This document shows positions 36,650 to 45,450 of a stretch of DNA of 64,000 nucleotides, piece by piece (position 1 is the first letter of the stretch; every line of letters begins with the position of its first letter). The position numbers and the translations under genes are program-made. Under the pieces are notes generated by a model. The model did no database searches, was not told the DNA's origin, and saw only the letters and a list, made by a program, of their open reading frames with translations. This stretch comes from Sphaerisporangium corydalis (GTDB lineage: Bacteria > Actinomycetota > Actinomycetes > Streptosporangiales > Streptosporangiaceae), in NCBI RefSeq assembly GCF_025506355.1, contig NZ_JANZYP010000014.1, forward strand, positions 89,173 to 153,172, written 5' to 3'.

Positions 36650-37441
36650 ATGACGACGGTGTTGTGTGTGCCTCAGTGGCAAGGGTCCGGGTTGGGTGAT
36701 TCGCCGCGATTGGCGGTGGGTGCTCTTCGCAGCGCCGAGGTGCTGGTGGCGGATGCTCGCGTCACGGTGCCGGTGCTCGATACAGGGGGTAAGCCCGAGG
36801 CGGGCGTACGTGGGCTGGACGTGCTCGTGGAGAACCTGCGGCTGACGCGGGAGGCTCTGGCGGGCATCGACGATGTGGTGATCACCGTCGGGGGAGACTG
36901 CGGGGTGGACCTGGCGCCGATCGCCGCCGCCCGCGATCGGTACGGCGATCGGCTGACGGTGTTGTGGATCGACGCGCACCCGGATCTCTACACCCCGCAG
37001 ACGCTTCCGTCGGGTTCTTTCCACGCGATGGTGCTGCGCACGCTACTGGGCGAAGGCCCTGCGCCACTCGTCCCGGAGCGGCCGTTGGTCCCCGAGCAGG
37101 TGATCATCGCGGGGGAGCGGGCGGGCAGTGAGACGGAACACGAGTACCTCAAGAAGGTGGGCATCCGCCGGTACGGTGTCGCCGACCTGGACAAGGTGCT
37201 CGACGGTCTCACCGGCCCGGTGTACGTCCACATCGACCTCGACGTGCTCGAACCCACGGAATTCGGCTCTCTCGGCTACCCCGAACCCGACGGGGTGCCG
37301 CCCCAACGGCTGATCGACCTGGTCGCACGTCTGGACAACGTGGTGGGCGCGGCCATCACCGAACACATGCCGACCGGCGGCCCCGCCGACGCCGCCGACA
37401 CCGACGTGATCCGCCGCCTGGGCGCCGCCCTTCCCCTCTGA
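36650..37441 (+). CDS. Arginase/ureohydrolase-fold protein with Cys in the first metal motif
   Basis: 263 residues, ATG start. The ureohydrolase metal motifs are GGDCGVDLAPI (usually GGDH), WIDAHPDLYTP (DAHxD, intact) and VHIDLDVLEP (DxD, intact). The first Mn-ligand His is Cys. Its length is shorter than true arginases and agmatinases. Actinobacteria carry a family of such GGDC proteins annotated as arginase-like; the substrate is unknown. It stands alone as a single-gene unit. Confidence 0.75.
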   Translation: MTTVLCVPQWQGSGLGDSPRLAVGALRSAEVLVADARVTVPVLDTGGKPEAGVRGLDVLVENLRLTREALAGIDDVVITVGGDCGVDLAPIAAARDRYGDRLTVLWIDAHPDLYTPQTLPSGSFHAMVLRTLLGEGPAPLVPERPLVPEQVIIAGERAGSETEHEYLKKVGIRRYGVADLDKVLDGLTGPVYVHIDLDVLEPTEFGSLGYPEPDGVPPQRLIDLVARLDNVVGAAITEHMPTGGPADAADTDVIRRLGAALPL

Positions 37442-37738
37442 CCAACACACAAGGGCGTTCCTCTGTCCTGCCATGCCGTAGACCTGGATCCTCTGATCGG
37501 CTATGTCACAGTCCAGATGCCCTGACCTGCGATGACGGTTACTCGAGCGTGATCTCAATCCGGCCGGTCCGGCTGACCTGCGGACATCGCACTCCGTGAT
37601 CACTACACGTCCATAAGCGCATTGACAGTGCCGCTGACGCTAATAAAGATGAGGGCGTTTGTGTGTATTTATATGTGCTTTATACGGGGCCGCAGGACGC
37701 GGTGTCGCTGGTAGACGGGGTTTTCCGGAGGTTGTGGC
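37442..37738 (+). promoter_or_regulatory. AT-richer leader of the Rhs gene with a putative promoter
   Basis: 297 bases with no gene. The right half is clearly AT-richer than the surroundings. A perfect TTGACA at 37622-37627 is followed, 16 bases on, by TAAAGA (37644-37649); a second AT-rich run TATTTATATG...TTTATAC lies at about 37665-37685. CCGGAGG sits 7 bases before the Rhs GTG. Confidence 0.4.
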
Positions 37739-40700
37739 GTGCGCCTTCAGCGTGCTCGGATTTGGTTGTTCGCCGTTGTTTCCGTCGCGTTGCTGGTGTC
37801 GAGCATCGGGGTGATCACCGATCTGGTGTCACCGTCGGTGCCGGGGGCCTCATCGTCCGAGGAGCGGTCGGTGGAGGGGCGGCCGATCCGGAGGGTCGCC
37901 GACGTGCACGGTGTGGAGGACTCCCCGCCTCCGGTGACCGCGTCCGCGCCGCCGGTGGTGCCGAAAGCCGGAGCGGCCGAGGTGGCGGTGGGAACGGCGC
38001 CCGCCAGAGCGACCGGGTCGCCGGTGTCGGTGGCGCAGCCGGCGGAACCGTCCGGGAAGTCGGTTCCGGGCAAGGTGCGGGTGGAGACCATCGGGCCCGA
38101 TGTGGTCAAGCGGCTGGGCGGGACCGCTGTGGGGGTCAGGGTCATCCGCGCCGATGGTGGGAACGTTCCGGGCCGGGTGCGGGTGAGCGTCGACTACTCC
38201 GGGTTCGCGGGTTCGTTGCCGGCGGGCGGGGCGGCCCGGCTGGGGTTGGTCGAGATGCCGGCGTGCGTACTGACCGCGCGGCCGGACGCGGCGTGTGCGA
38301 AGGCGGCGGAGCGGGCGCGGGTGGTGCCCTCGTCCAATGACCCGGCCGCACGTCAGGTGGTGGCCGAGGTGGAGGCCGGTACCGACGGGCCGGCGACCGG
38401 CGGGCAGGTGTACGTGCTGGCGGCGGCCGCCCCGGACTCGGGGACGGGGAACTTCGCGGCGACCGATCTGAAGGCGGCCGGGTCGTGGCAGGTCGGGTTG
38501 TCGGGTGGCGGGTTCTCGTACTCGTATCCGATCCCGGTGCCGCCGCCGGTGGCCGGTGAGGCGCCGAAACTGGCGTTGTCGTACTCCTCCTCGGCCATCG
38601 ACGGGTTGACGAACTACACCAACAACCAGGCGTCGGTGGCCGGGATGGGGTGGGACATCTCGACCGGGTTCGTCGAGCGGCGGTTCCGGGGGTGCGCCGA
38701 CGACATCGTGGAGACCAGCAAGAACCCTGACCAGCGGAACTGGAAGCACCTGTGCTGGGAGTCCCCGGACGAGAACGACGGTGACTCGGCGACCACCGAC
38801 TACACCACCTCGCACCTGACGTTGTCGGTGGAGGGCAAGTCGTCGGCGATCGTGAAGGACCGGACCAGCGGCGGGTGGAAGACGGTCGAGGACTATGGAT
38901 GGAAGATCGAATACCTGACCTCCAGCCAGACCTCGCAGACGTTCTGGGTGGTGACCACGGCCGACGGGACGGTGTACCGGTTCGGGTACCACCGTGACTC
39001 GATGTGGCAGACCGCGTTCGTGGGGGACGACACTGGGGAGCCGTGCCGGGACCAGTACTCCAAGACCAGTGCGCCGGGGCTGTGTTTCGCGCCGTGGCGG
39101 TGGAACCTGGACCAGGCGATCGACCCGAACGGCAACGTGGTCGACTACACCTTCACCCGCGAGGAGAACTGGTACTGCAAGACCGTCGGCGCGTTGTGCC
39201 AGCCGGGGCCGCTGGGGGACGGGCGCGCGTTCCGAGTGGCCTACGACCGGGGCGGCTACCTGTCCCTGGTCGCCTACGGCCGCAACACCAACGTGGCGGC
39301 GTCGGCGCACACGGCCAAGGTGGTGTTCAACGCCGTGGACCGGGGGACCCCGCCCTCCTCGGGGGAGCCGTGGGACGACGACACCCCGACCGATCTGGAC
39401 TGCCCCTCGGGCCCGGCGGATGTGATCACCGCCTGCGACACCCCTGGGCCGGCGTTCTACATCTCCAAACGCCTCGACACCGTGGTCACCTCGGTGCTCA
39501 ACCCCGCGACCTCCGCCTGGGACCAGGTGTACCGGCTGGAGGCCCGGTACAAATGGGTGTACACCCAGATCATCGGCAGCCTGCCCCCGGCCGGGCCGGT
39601 GCTGTGGCTGGACACCCTGCGCCCGGTCGGGCTGGCCGGGACCGGACCCGACATCGCGCTGCCCCCGGTTGACTTCGAGGCCACCCTGCTGGACAACCGG
39701 GCCGACTACAACGAGTCCCAGGGCAAGGCCCGCCTGCGGTTCCCGCGCATCTCCTCGGTGTACAACGGGCTGGGCGGGCGCACCGACGTCTACTACGGCC
39801 AGGCCAAACCCTGCCCCTTCCCGTCGGGATACCCCACCACCGGGTGGGACACCAACGCCCGGGACTGCTATCTGGCCACCCTGGGCACCTACTACGACTC
39901 CAACGGCATCGCCCGCACCTCCCGCGCGGTGTACCTCAAATGGCTGGTCACCCAGACGGTCGACAAGGACCTGGTCGGCGGCTCACCTGACATGCCCACC
40001 TTCTATGTGTACGAGGGCACCCCGGCCTGGGCGCGCCCGTTCAACTACATGCGCGCCACCACCCTGGACGGATTCGTCTGCACTCCTCCGGTCACCGGCT
40101 ATTGCAAGACCCTGACCGAGGACTGGGACGAGTTCCGCGGCTACCAGCAGGTACGCACCATCAAGGGCGCCGGCACCAGCCCCGACGACTTCTCCGTCAC
40201 CACCACCGCGTTCTACCGCGGCATGTACGACGACCCGCTGACCAACGGCACCGCCAAGCACACCACGGTCACCGACTTCGACGGCAACACCTACAACGAC
40301 CTGCGCGTCCTGGCCGGCCGCACCCTCCAGGAACAAACCTGGCGCGCCACCACCCTCAACGGCACCGTTCCCGCAGCACCGGCAGCCGCACAAGCCCGCC
40401 CAGCCGCCGGGCCCCCGCTTCCCCAGCATTCCGGCTCCCAGCCACGACCGGTCCTCGTCGCAGCAGGCACTCAACCGGCAGTCGCGCCCCTCGGTGCCCG
40501 AGTGATCACCGCCGCGTTCACACCCGCCCGCACACTCTTCAGCGGCCTGCGCACCATGCTCGGCACAACCGCGCTCGCCTGCACCTATCCCACCTGGTCA
40601 CGCACGGGCTTTTACGGCAAGGGCAACCGCGTCACCTGGGTCAACCACACCTGGGAGGCCAAGAACCTCAACATGGGCATCGGCGCCGAACCCGGCGTCG

Positions 40701-43700
40701 ACCCCTCATGGTTAGACCTCGGCGTCTGCGCGACCCCGACCCCGACCCCGACGCCCACCCCCACGCCGACTCCCACCACACCACCCACCACACCCCCGAG
40801 CGGTCCCACCCTCGGCGGCTACATCGAGGTCGGCTCGATACGATACGAGTACGCAACCCAGTCGGCTGGCAATGGTCCAGGCATCTACGACCCGCTGCTC
40901 ATTACCACCAGCCGCCAGGTCTCCCGGGAAGCTGTCACCACCGGCTTCCGCTACACCGACCAGAAGACCACCTACGACACCTACGGTCTCCCCACCAAGG
41001 TCAACGACTACGGCCGAACCGGCGACGACACCGACAACACCTGCACCACCACCACCTACGCCCGCAACACCACCAAATGGCTCCTCACCTACCCGGCAAC
41101 AATCGAACGCCGGGCGGGGGACGCATGTACGAGCGGCACCCTGCTGGGCAGGACCGTCACGCTCTATGACGGCGCCACCACCCCCGCTGCCAACACCCCG
41201 GCCGTGGGCAACGCGACCCAGACCCGCGTTTACAGCAGCGACGTCGCCTACGCGACGAACGGCAATGGCTATGACGGTTACGGCCGGACCATCGCGGTCG
41301 TCGACGCCGCGAACAAGACCACGAGGATCGACTACACTCCCGCGACCGGATGGCCGTCGGGCGGCATGATGACGACCAACCCCCTCGACCACGCCACGAC
41401 CAGTTGGCTGTCGCCGCACGATGGCCAGCTCACCCGGCAACGGGACGCCAACGGCAACGAGACCCTGATCGAGTACGACGCCTTGAGCCGCACGACCACG
41501 TTGTGGACACCTCAGCAGCCCAAGGGCGGCGGCACCGCCGCGGCGACCGTGGCCTACGCCATCCCCTTCGACGGCAACGTCGGCCAGCCGACGGCGGCGC
41601 TGAAGACCACGGTGAAGAAGCTGCGGTCCGGTTCCGGCGGCGCGGCCGTGTGGTCCGCCGAGCACGCCTACATCGACGGGTTCGGCCGTCCCCGGGAGCA
41701 GCAGTCGGCGTCGCCGGCGGGCGGGCGCATCGTCACCGCCGTCGCCTACGACGCGCGCGGCCTCACGGCCGCCAACTCACAACTCGCCCACAACCCCGAC
41801 GGAGCGGGCAGCGGCCTGCTGAACCCCGCGTTCACCAGCCTGCCCCAGTGGGCCAAAACCGTTTACGACGGCGCCGAGCGGATCGTCGCGCAGGTCGAGT
41901 ACACCGGCGCGAGCGAGTTGCGGCGAACGAGCATCGCCCACTATGGCGACCGGTACGACGTCCAGCCCCCTTCCGGCGGTAAGAGCGTCTACTGGACCGA
42001 CGCCCGCGACAAGATCGTGAAGATCGAGGAATGGGTGGACGGCACCGTCCACCAAGACACCTCGTACACATATGACACCGATGGCCAGCTCACCCGGATG
42101 GTGGACGCCAACGGCAACATCCGCACCCTCACCTATGACATCCTCGGCCGCCGGACCGCCGCACACGACCCCGACGCCGGGGACAGCGAGTACGACTACG
42201 ACGCGGCCGGGCGGCTGAGCTGGACCAGGGACGGGAACGGCCAGAAGGTCTCCTACAGCTACGACGATCTGGGCCGCAAGACCGCGCAGTGGGCCGGAGA
42301 CGCTGGCACTGGGACCAAGCTGACGTCCTGGGTCTACGACACCCTGGCCAAGGGCCAGCCGACCTCCTCCACCCGCCATGTCGGCGCGAACGCCTACATC
42401 GATAAGTTCACCGGATACGACACGATGGGGCGGCCGACCGGCTCCACTCTCACCATCCCGGCGTCGGAGGGTCTGCTGGCGGGCGACTACGTCTTCACCA
42501 CGAACTACAACACCGCTGGAGAGGCGGCCGAGGTGGAGATGCCCGCCGTGGGCGGGCTGCCCAAGGAGAAGGTCACCTCCACCTTCACCGAGCTTGGTCT
42601 GGCCAAGGGACTGACCTCGAACCTCGGCGGTGGGTTCACCTACGTCAAGGACACTCAGTACACACCGACGGCTCGGATGGCTGAACGGACCTACGGGGCG
42701 ACCGGGAAGATCAAGCGAACCCTCGGCTGGGACAACTCCACGGGACTGCTCGAGTGGGTCACCACCACGGCTAAGGCTGACACCGCTACTCCTCAGCTCA
42801 CGCAGGCCGATCAGTATTCCTACGACGTCTCCGGCCAGATCAGCAGGGTCCTGGACGCGGCGTCCGCCGTCTCGGGCGGCACGGCGGGTCAGTTGGAATG
42901 TTTCTCCTACGATGGGCTGCGCAGGCTCTCGGCCGCGTGGACCACCACCGCCTCGTCCTGCGCGGCGGGTGCGGGAGGCGCCGACGGGCTAGGTACCGAC
43001 CCCTACAAGCAGCAGTACGGCTACGACCCGGTCGGCAACACCACCACGCTGACTGACAACGGCCAGGTCTCGACCTATCGCTACCCGGCGGCCGGCCCAT
43101 CCGCAGTCCGTCCCAACGCCGTAACCTCCGTCGACCGGCCGGGCGGCGGGACCGACAGCTACACCTACGACAACGCCGGCCGGCTCAGAACTCGCTCGGT
43201 GGCGGGCAAGCCGGCCACCTTCGACTGGAACGAACTTGGTCAAATGACCAAGGTCACCGTCGACGGCCAGGACACCTCGATGGTGTACGACGCCGACGGC
43301 GAGCGTCTCATCCGCCGTGACCCCGGAGGCAAGGTCACGCTCTACCTGGGGTCCATGGAGGTTGAACTAGCAGGTGGGCGGCTCACCGGCAAGCGGTACT
43401 ACAGCGCCCCTGACGGGGCCGTCGTTGCCGTCCGCATCGGCGATATAGATCTGAAGTGGATGGCGTCAGGTCTCCAGGGCAGTCGGCAGCTGGCCATCGA
43501 CGATGCCACCGGCCAGATCAACCGGGAACGCTACCTGCCCTACGGCAAGCGCAGGGGCATCGACGATCTGAGCTTCACCGATCAGGGTTTCCTCGGCAAG
43601 GTGGAGGACGACTCCACTGGTCTGGACTACTTGTCCGCCCGGTATTACGACCCCGGCCTCGCCCGGTTCGTCTCGACCGATCCGCTTCTCGACCTCACCA

Positions 43701-44524
43701 AGCCGCAGTGGGCCAATCCCTACAGCTACGCTGGCGACGACCCCATCGGGTCGTCCGATCCGGACGGTCTGAAGCCCGAACCGGACTGGGGATATCCCGC
43801 GCCGGAGGCCTGCCCGCACAAGTGGACCACGAGAACCTGTCAAGAGTATCTGAGGACGCATTACTGGGACGGCCAGGGATGGCGCCAGAAGACGGCCGAC
43901 CAAATAAGGGCGGAACGCACTCTCGGCACCACAGGGGCCATCATCGTTCCGGACGGAGTGGACTTCGAGGAGTTCAAAAAGAAGTGGGAGGAACTCTACG
44001 GAGAATTCGTCTACAAGGACAACAAGGAATTCTGGTGGAATGTCCAGCAGGAACTCGCCGCCGCCAGGAAGGTCTGTGAGTCCATCGGGGCTGATAAGTG
44101 CGGGGCGGAGTGGTACACACATCTGGTCATGGCCCACACCGAGGTCGCACGCGAGCACAACATCACCTTCGAGGGCAGCGGGCTCGGCGGCGGGCGCGCT
44201 TTCAGAAACCTGATGCGGTACCTGCGGCCCGGATACGGCCTGAGGTACGTCTGGTATAACAAACATCACCAGAACTCGAAGGGAGGAATTTCCAAACCTC
44301 CCACGGACGGTCAGCGCGCGCTCGAGCGCTCCGTGCCGGTGACGGAACAGACCAGGGTCGCCTACGATCCGGGCACCGGAGAGTTCGTCGTCCTGAATCC
44401 CACAAGGGCGGAGACCGGCGAATGGCACGGGCACGCGCGGAAGTGGAAGGACCTGGAAGAGGTCGATCGGCGGGCGCTCATCAAGGCCGGAATAGTCAAC
44501 AGGAAGGGTAAGCCGTTACGGTGA
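37739..44524 (+). CDS. Rhs/YD-repeat polymorphic toxin with CBM5/12-like insert
   Basis: 2261 residues, GTG with CCGGAGG upstream. An N-terminal membrane/signal segment (about 8-30) is followed by a beta-rich SpvB/Tcd-like region, many YD repeats, and an inserted Cys948-Cys997 domain (TWSRTGFYGKGNRV...W..LGVC) resembling chitin-binding CBM5/12, then a TPTP linker. YD repeats continue to the core motif YLSARYYDPGLARFVSTDP (about 1962-1982) and NPYSYAGDDP. The last 250 residues are a variable tip ending in RVAYDPGTGEFVV, WHGHARKWKDL and ALIKAGIVNRKGK, which resembles BECR-type RNase (tRNase) toxins. It is presumably exported and cleaved. The next gene is the likely immunity. Confidence 0.88.
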   Translation: MRLQRARIWLFAVVSVALLVSSIGVITDLVSPSVPGASSSEERSVEGRPIRRVADVHGVEDSPPPVTASAPPVVPKAGAAEVAVGTAPARATGSPVSVAQPAEPSGKSVPGKVRVETIGPDVVKRLGGTAVGVRVIRADGGNVPGRVRVSVDYSGFAGSLPAGGAARLGLVEMPACVLTARPDAACAKAAERARVVPSSNDPAARQVVAEVEAGTDGPATGGQVYVLAAAAPDSGTGNFAATDLKAAGSWQVGLSGGGFSYSYPIPVPPPVAGEAPKLALSYSSSAIDGLTNYTNNQASVAGMGWDISTGFVERRFRGCADDIVETSKNPDQRNWKHLCWESPDENDGDSATTDYTTSHLTLSVEGKSSAIVKDRTSGGWKTVEDYGWKIEYLTSSQTSQTFWVVTTADGTVYRFGYHRDSMWQTAFVGDDTGEPCRDQYSKTSAPGLCFAPWRWNLDQAIDPNGNVVDYTFTREENWYCKTVGALCQPGPLGDGRAFRVAYDRGGYLSLVAYGRNTNVAASAHTAKVVFNAVDRGTPPSSGEPWDDDTPTDLDCPSGPADVITACDTPGPAFYISKRLDTVVTSVLNPATSAWDQVYRLEARYKWVYTQIIGSLPPAGPVLWLDTLRPVGLAGTGPDIALPPVDFEATLLDNRADYNESQGKARLRFPRISSVYNGLGGRTDVYYGQAKPCPFPSGYPTTGWDTNARDCYLATLGTYYDSNGIARTSRAVYLKWLVTQTVDKDLVGGSPDMPTFYVYEGTPAWARPFNYMRATTLDGFVCTPPVTGYCKTLTEDWDEFRGYQQVRTIKGAGTSPDDFSVTTTAFYRGMYDDPLTNGTAKHTTVTDFDGNTYNDLRVLAGRTLQEQTWRATTLNGTVPAAPAAAQARPAAGPPLPQHSGSQPRPVLVAAGTQPAVAPLGARVITAAFTPARTLFSGLRTMLGTTALACTYPTWSRTGFYGKGNRVTWVNHTWEAKNLNMGIGAEPGVDPSWLDLGVCATPTPTPTPTPTPTPTTPPTTPPSGPTLGGYIEVGSIRYEYATQSAGNGPGIYDPLLITTSRQVSREAVTTGFRYTDQKTTYDTYGLPTKVNDYGRTGDDTDNTCTTTTYARNTTKWLLTYPATIERRAGDACTSGTLLGRTVTLYDGATTPAANTPAVGNATQTRVYSSDVAYATNGNGYDGYGRTIAVVDAANKTTRIDYTPATGWPSGGMMTTNPLDHATTSWLSPHDGQLTRQRDANGNETLIEYDALSRTTTLWTPQQPKGGGTAAATVAYAIPFDGNVGQPTAALKTTVKKLRSGSGGAAVWSAEHAYIDGFGRPREQQSASPAGGRIVTAVAYDARGLTAANSQLAHNPDGAGSGLLNPAFTSLPQWAKTVYDGAERIVAQVEYTGASELRRTSIAHYGDRYDVQPPSGGKSVYWTDARDKIVKIEEWVDGTVHQDTSYTYDTDGQLTRMVDANGNIRTLTYDILGRRTAAHDPDAGDSEYDYDAAGRLSWTRDGNGQKVSYSYDDLGRKTAQWAGDAGTGTKLTSWVYDTLAKGQPTSSTRHVGANAYIDKFTGYDTMGRPTGSTLTIPASEGLLAGDYVFTTNYNTAGEAAEVEMPAVGGLPKEKVTSTFTELGLAKGLTSNLGGGFTYVKDTQYTPTARMAERTYGATGKIKRTLGWDNSTGLLEWVTTTAKADTATPQLTQADQYSYDVSGQISRVLDAASAVSGGTAGQLECFSYDGLRRLSAAWTTTASSCAAGAGGADGLGTDPYKQQYGYDPVGNTTTLTDNGQVSTYRYPAAGPSAVRPNAVTSVDRPGGGTDSYTYDNAGRLRTRSVAGKPATFDWNELGQMTKVTVDGQDTSMVYDADGERLIRRDPGGKVTLYLGSMEVELAGGRLTGKRYYSAPDGAVVAVRIGDIDLKWMASGLQGSRQLAIDDATGQINRERYLPYGKRRGIDDLSFTDQGFLGKVEDDSTGLDYLSARYYDPGLARFVSTDPLLDLTKPQWANPYSYAGDDPIGSSDPDGLKPEPDWGYPAPEACPHKWTTRTCQEYLRTHYWDGQGWRQKTADQIRAERTLGTTGAIIVPDGVDFEEFKKKWEELYGEFVYKDNKEFWWNVQQELAAARKVCESIGADKCGAEWYTHLVMAHTEVAREHNITFEGSGLGGGRAFRNLMRYLRPGYGLRYVWYNKHHQNSKGGISKPPTDGQRALERSVPVTEQTRVAYDPGTGEFVVLNPTRAETGEWHGHARKWKDLEEVDRRALIKAGIVNRKGKPLR

Positions 44525-44540
44525 CAAGTAACGGGTATTC

Positions 44541-45062
44541 GTGCACATCAGCTTGACATGGATGAGCCGGTCGACATTTGGATCGGCCGGCCTGTGGGGC
44601 CGGGAGGCGGAGGGACGATTGGATTGGGAGAACGGCAGTGATCTCATACGGTGTGATGATCCAAGGGAGGTCGAGGCTGCGTTCGAGCGGGGAGAGCGGT
44701 TCGTCGGGATCGCGGTCATGGGGCTGGCCTTGTCCGTCGCGGATGCCGGGGTCGTGGAACCGCTGGTCGTTCGAGCCATGCGGTCAGCGCGTGTGGAGGT
44801 CCGCCTGCAGGGCCTGACCGCCCTGAGCCACATGGCGCGGATCACCGGTGAGGTCGACCGGACGACGCTCGCGCTCCTTCGGACGCTGATGCGTAGTCCC
44901 GACGCGCAAGTCGAAGAACATGCCCGCCACGTCGTGGGAGATATATGGATCTTCGTTCCGCACTCTCGGCTGCCGGCCTGGTTGCATGTCCGGGCGAGGA
45001 TCCGCGCCCTGCGCTTCTGGCTGGAACGGTGCTGGTGGGGGATCACCGGGCAATACAAATAG
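44541..45062 (+). CDS. Candidate immunity protein (HEAT-like helices) to the Rhs toxin
   Basis: 173 residues from GTG 44541, 16 bases after the toxin stop (ATG 44562 is an alternative). It is a soluble, helical protein with two short HEAT-like repeats: DAGVVEPLVVRAMRSARVEVRLQGL and DRTTLALLRTLMRSPDAQVEEHARH. Immediate position behind an Rhs toxin tip and lack of export signals fit a cytosolic immunity protein to a nuclease toxin. No family name is recognised with certainty. Confidence 0.6.
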   Translation: MHISLTWMSRSTFGSAGLWGREAEGRLDWENGSDLIRCDDPREVEAAFERGERFVGIAVMGLALSVADAGVVEPLVVRAMRSARVEVRLQGLTALSHMARITGEVDRTTLALLRTLMRSPDAQVEEHARHVVGDIWIFVPHSRLPAWLHVRARIRALRFWLERCWWGITGQYK

Positions 45063-45195
45063 GCCGCTCGTCACCGAACTATTCCGTCGATGGCGGTGGC
45101 TTTCGGAGCTATGGCGGTGAGCCGGGCGCGGGTTGCGTCCACGGAGGTGGTGTATGGGTTTTCGCTGGTAGGCGGCGTGGCGTCATGGAATGAGG

Positions 45196-45259
45196 ACGGC
45201 CATCGCGTGATCCTTCAGATTGCTAAACCAAGATCGAAGGAGATCAGAGCGATGGCCGT
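45196..45259. repeat. Inverted repeat of two gene-start-like arms
   Basis: The left arm 45196-45216 and right arm 45236-45259 are imperfect inverted copies around a 19-base loop. Read outward on each strand, both give GAAGGA-n-ATCA-n-GCGATGGCCGT, which looks like a ribosome site plus ATG. This suggests two decayed mobile-element gene starts in opposite orientation. Confidence 0.5.
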
Positions 45260-45291
45260 GAACGACTGGGCCGCCCCGATGAAGTTGGAGG

Positions 45292-45408
45292 CTAGATCGC
45301 TTGGTTCTCGATCACCCGGCCGGTGCCGGCGGTTGATTGATGGAACGTCTCCTCGTACTCGGCCGGAGGAACGTTCCCGCAGTAAGAATATAGCCTTTCG
45401 GCCCGCTG
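45292..45408 (-). pseudogene. IS3-family transposase C-terminal remnant
   Basis: On the minus strand, about 38 codons read ERLYSYCGNVPPAEYEETF and end ...RVIENQAI then TAG (45292-45294). The SYCGNVPPAEYE segment is the characteristic C terminus of IS3-type OrfB transposases. Nothing further upstream survives: within a few codons the sequence becomes the plus-strand Rhs core. It is the scar of an insertion or IS-mediated deletion. Confidence 0.7.
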
Positions 45409-45450
45409 TATAACAGCGCGACCGCAGGCGCGGGCCTGCTCAACCCCTCG

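Noticed and set aside
40730..40800. Possible frameshift or assembly slip in the Thr-Pro run of the Rhs gene
   Set aside because: The frame stays open and Rhs homology resumes in the same frame after the linker, so it reads as a genuine TP linker.
45090..45413. 107-residue plus-strand frame in the mobile scar
   Set aside because: It runs antisense through the IS3 remnant and the inverted repeat; no family resemblance.
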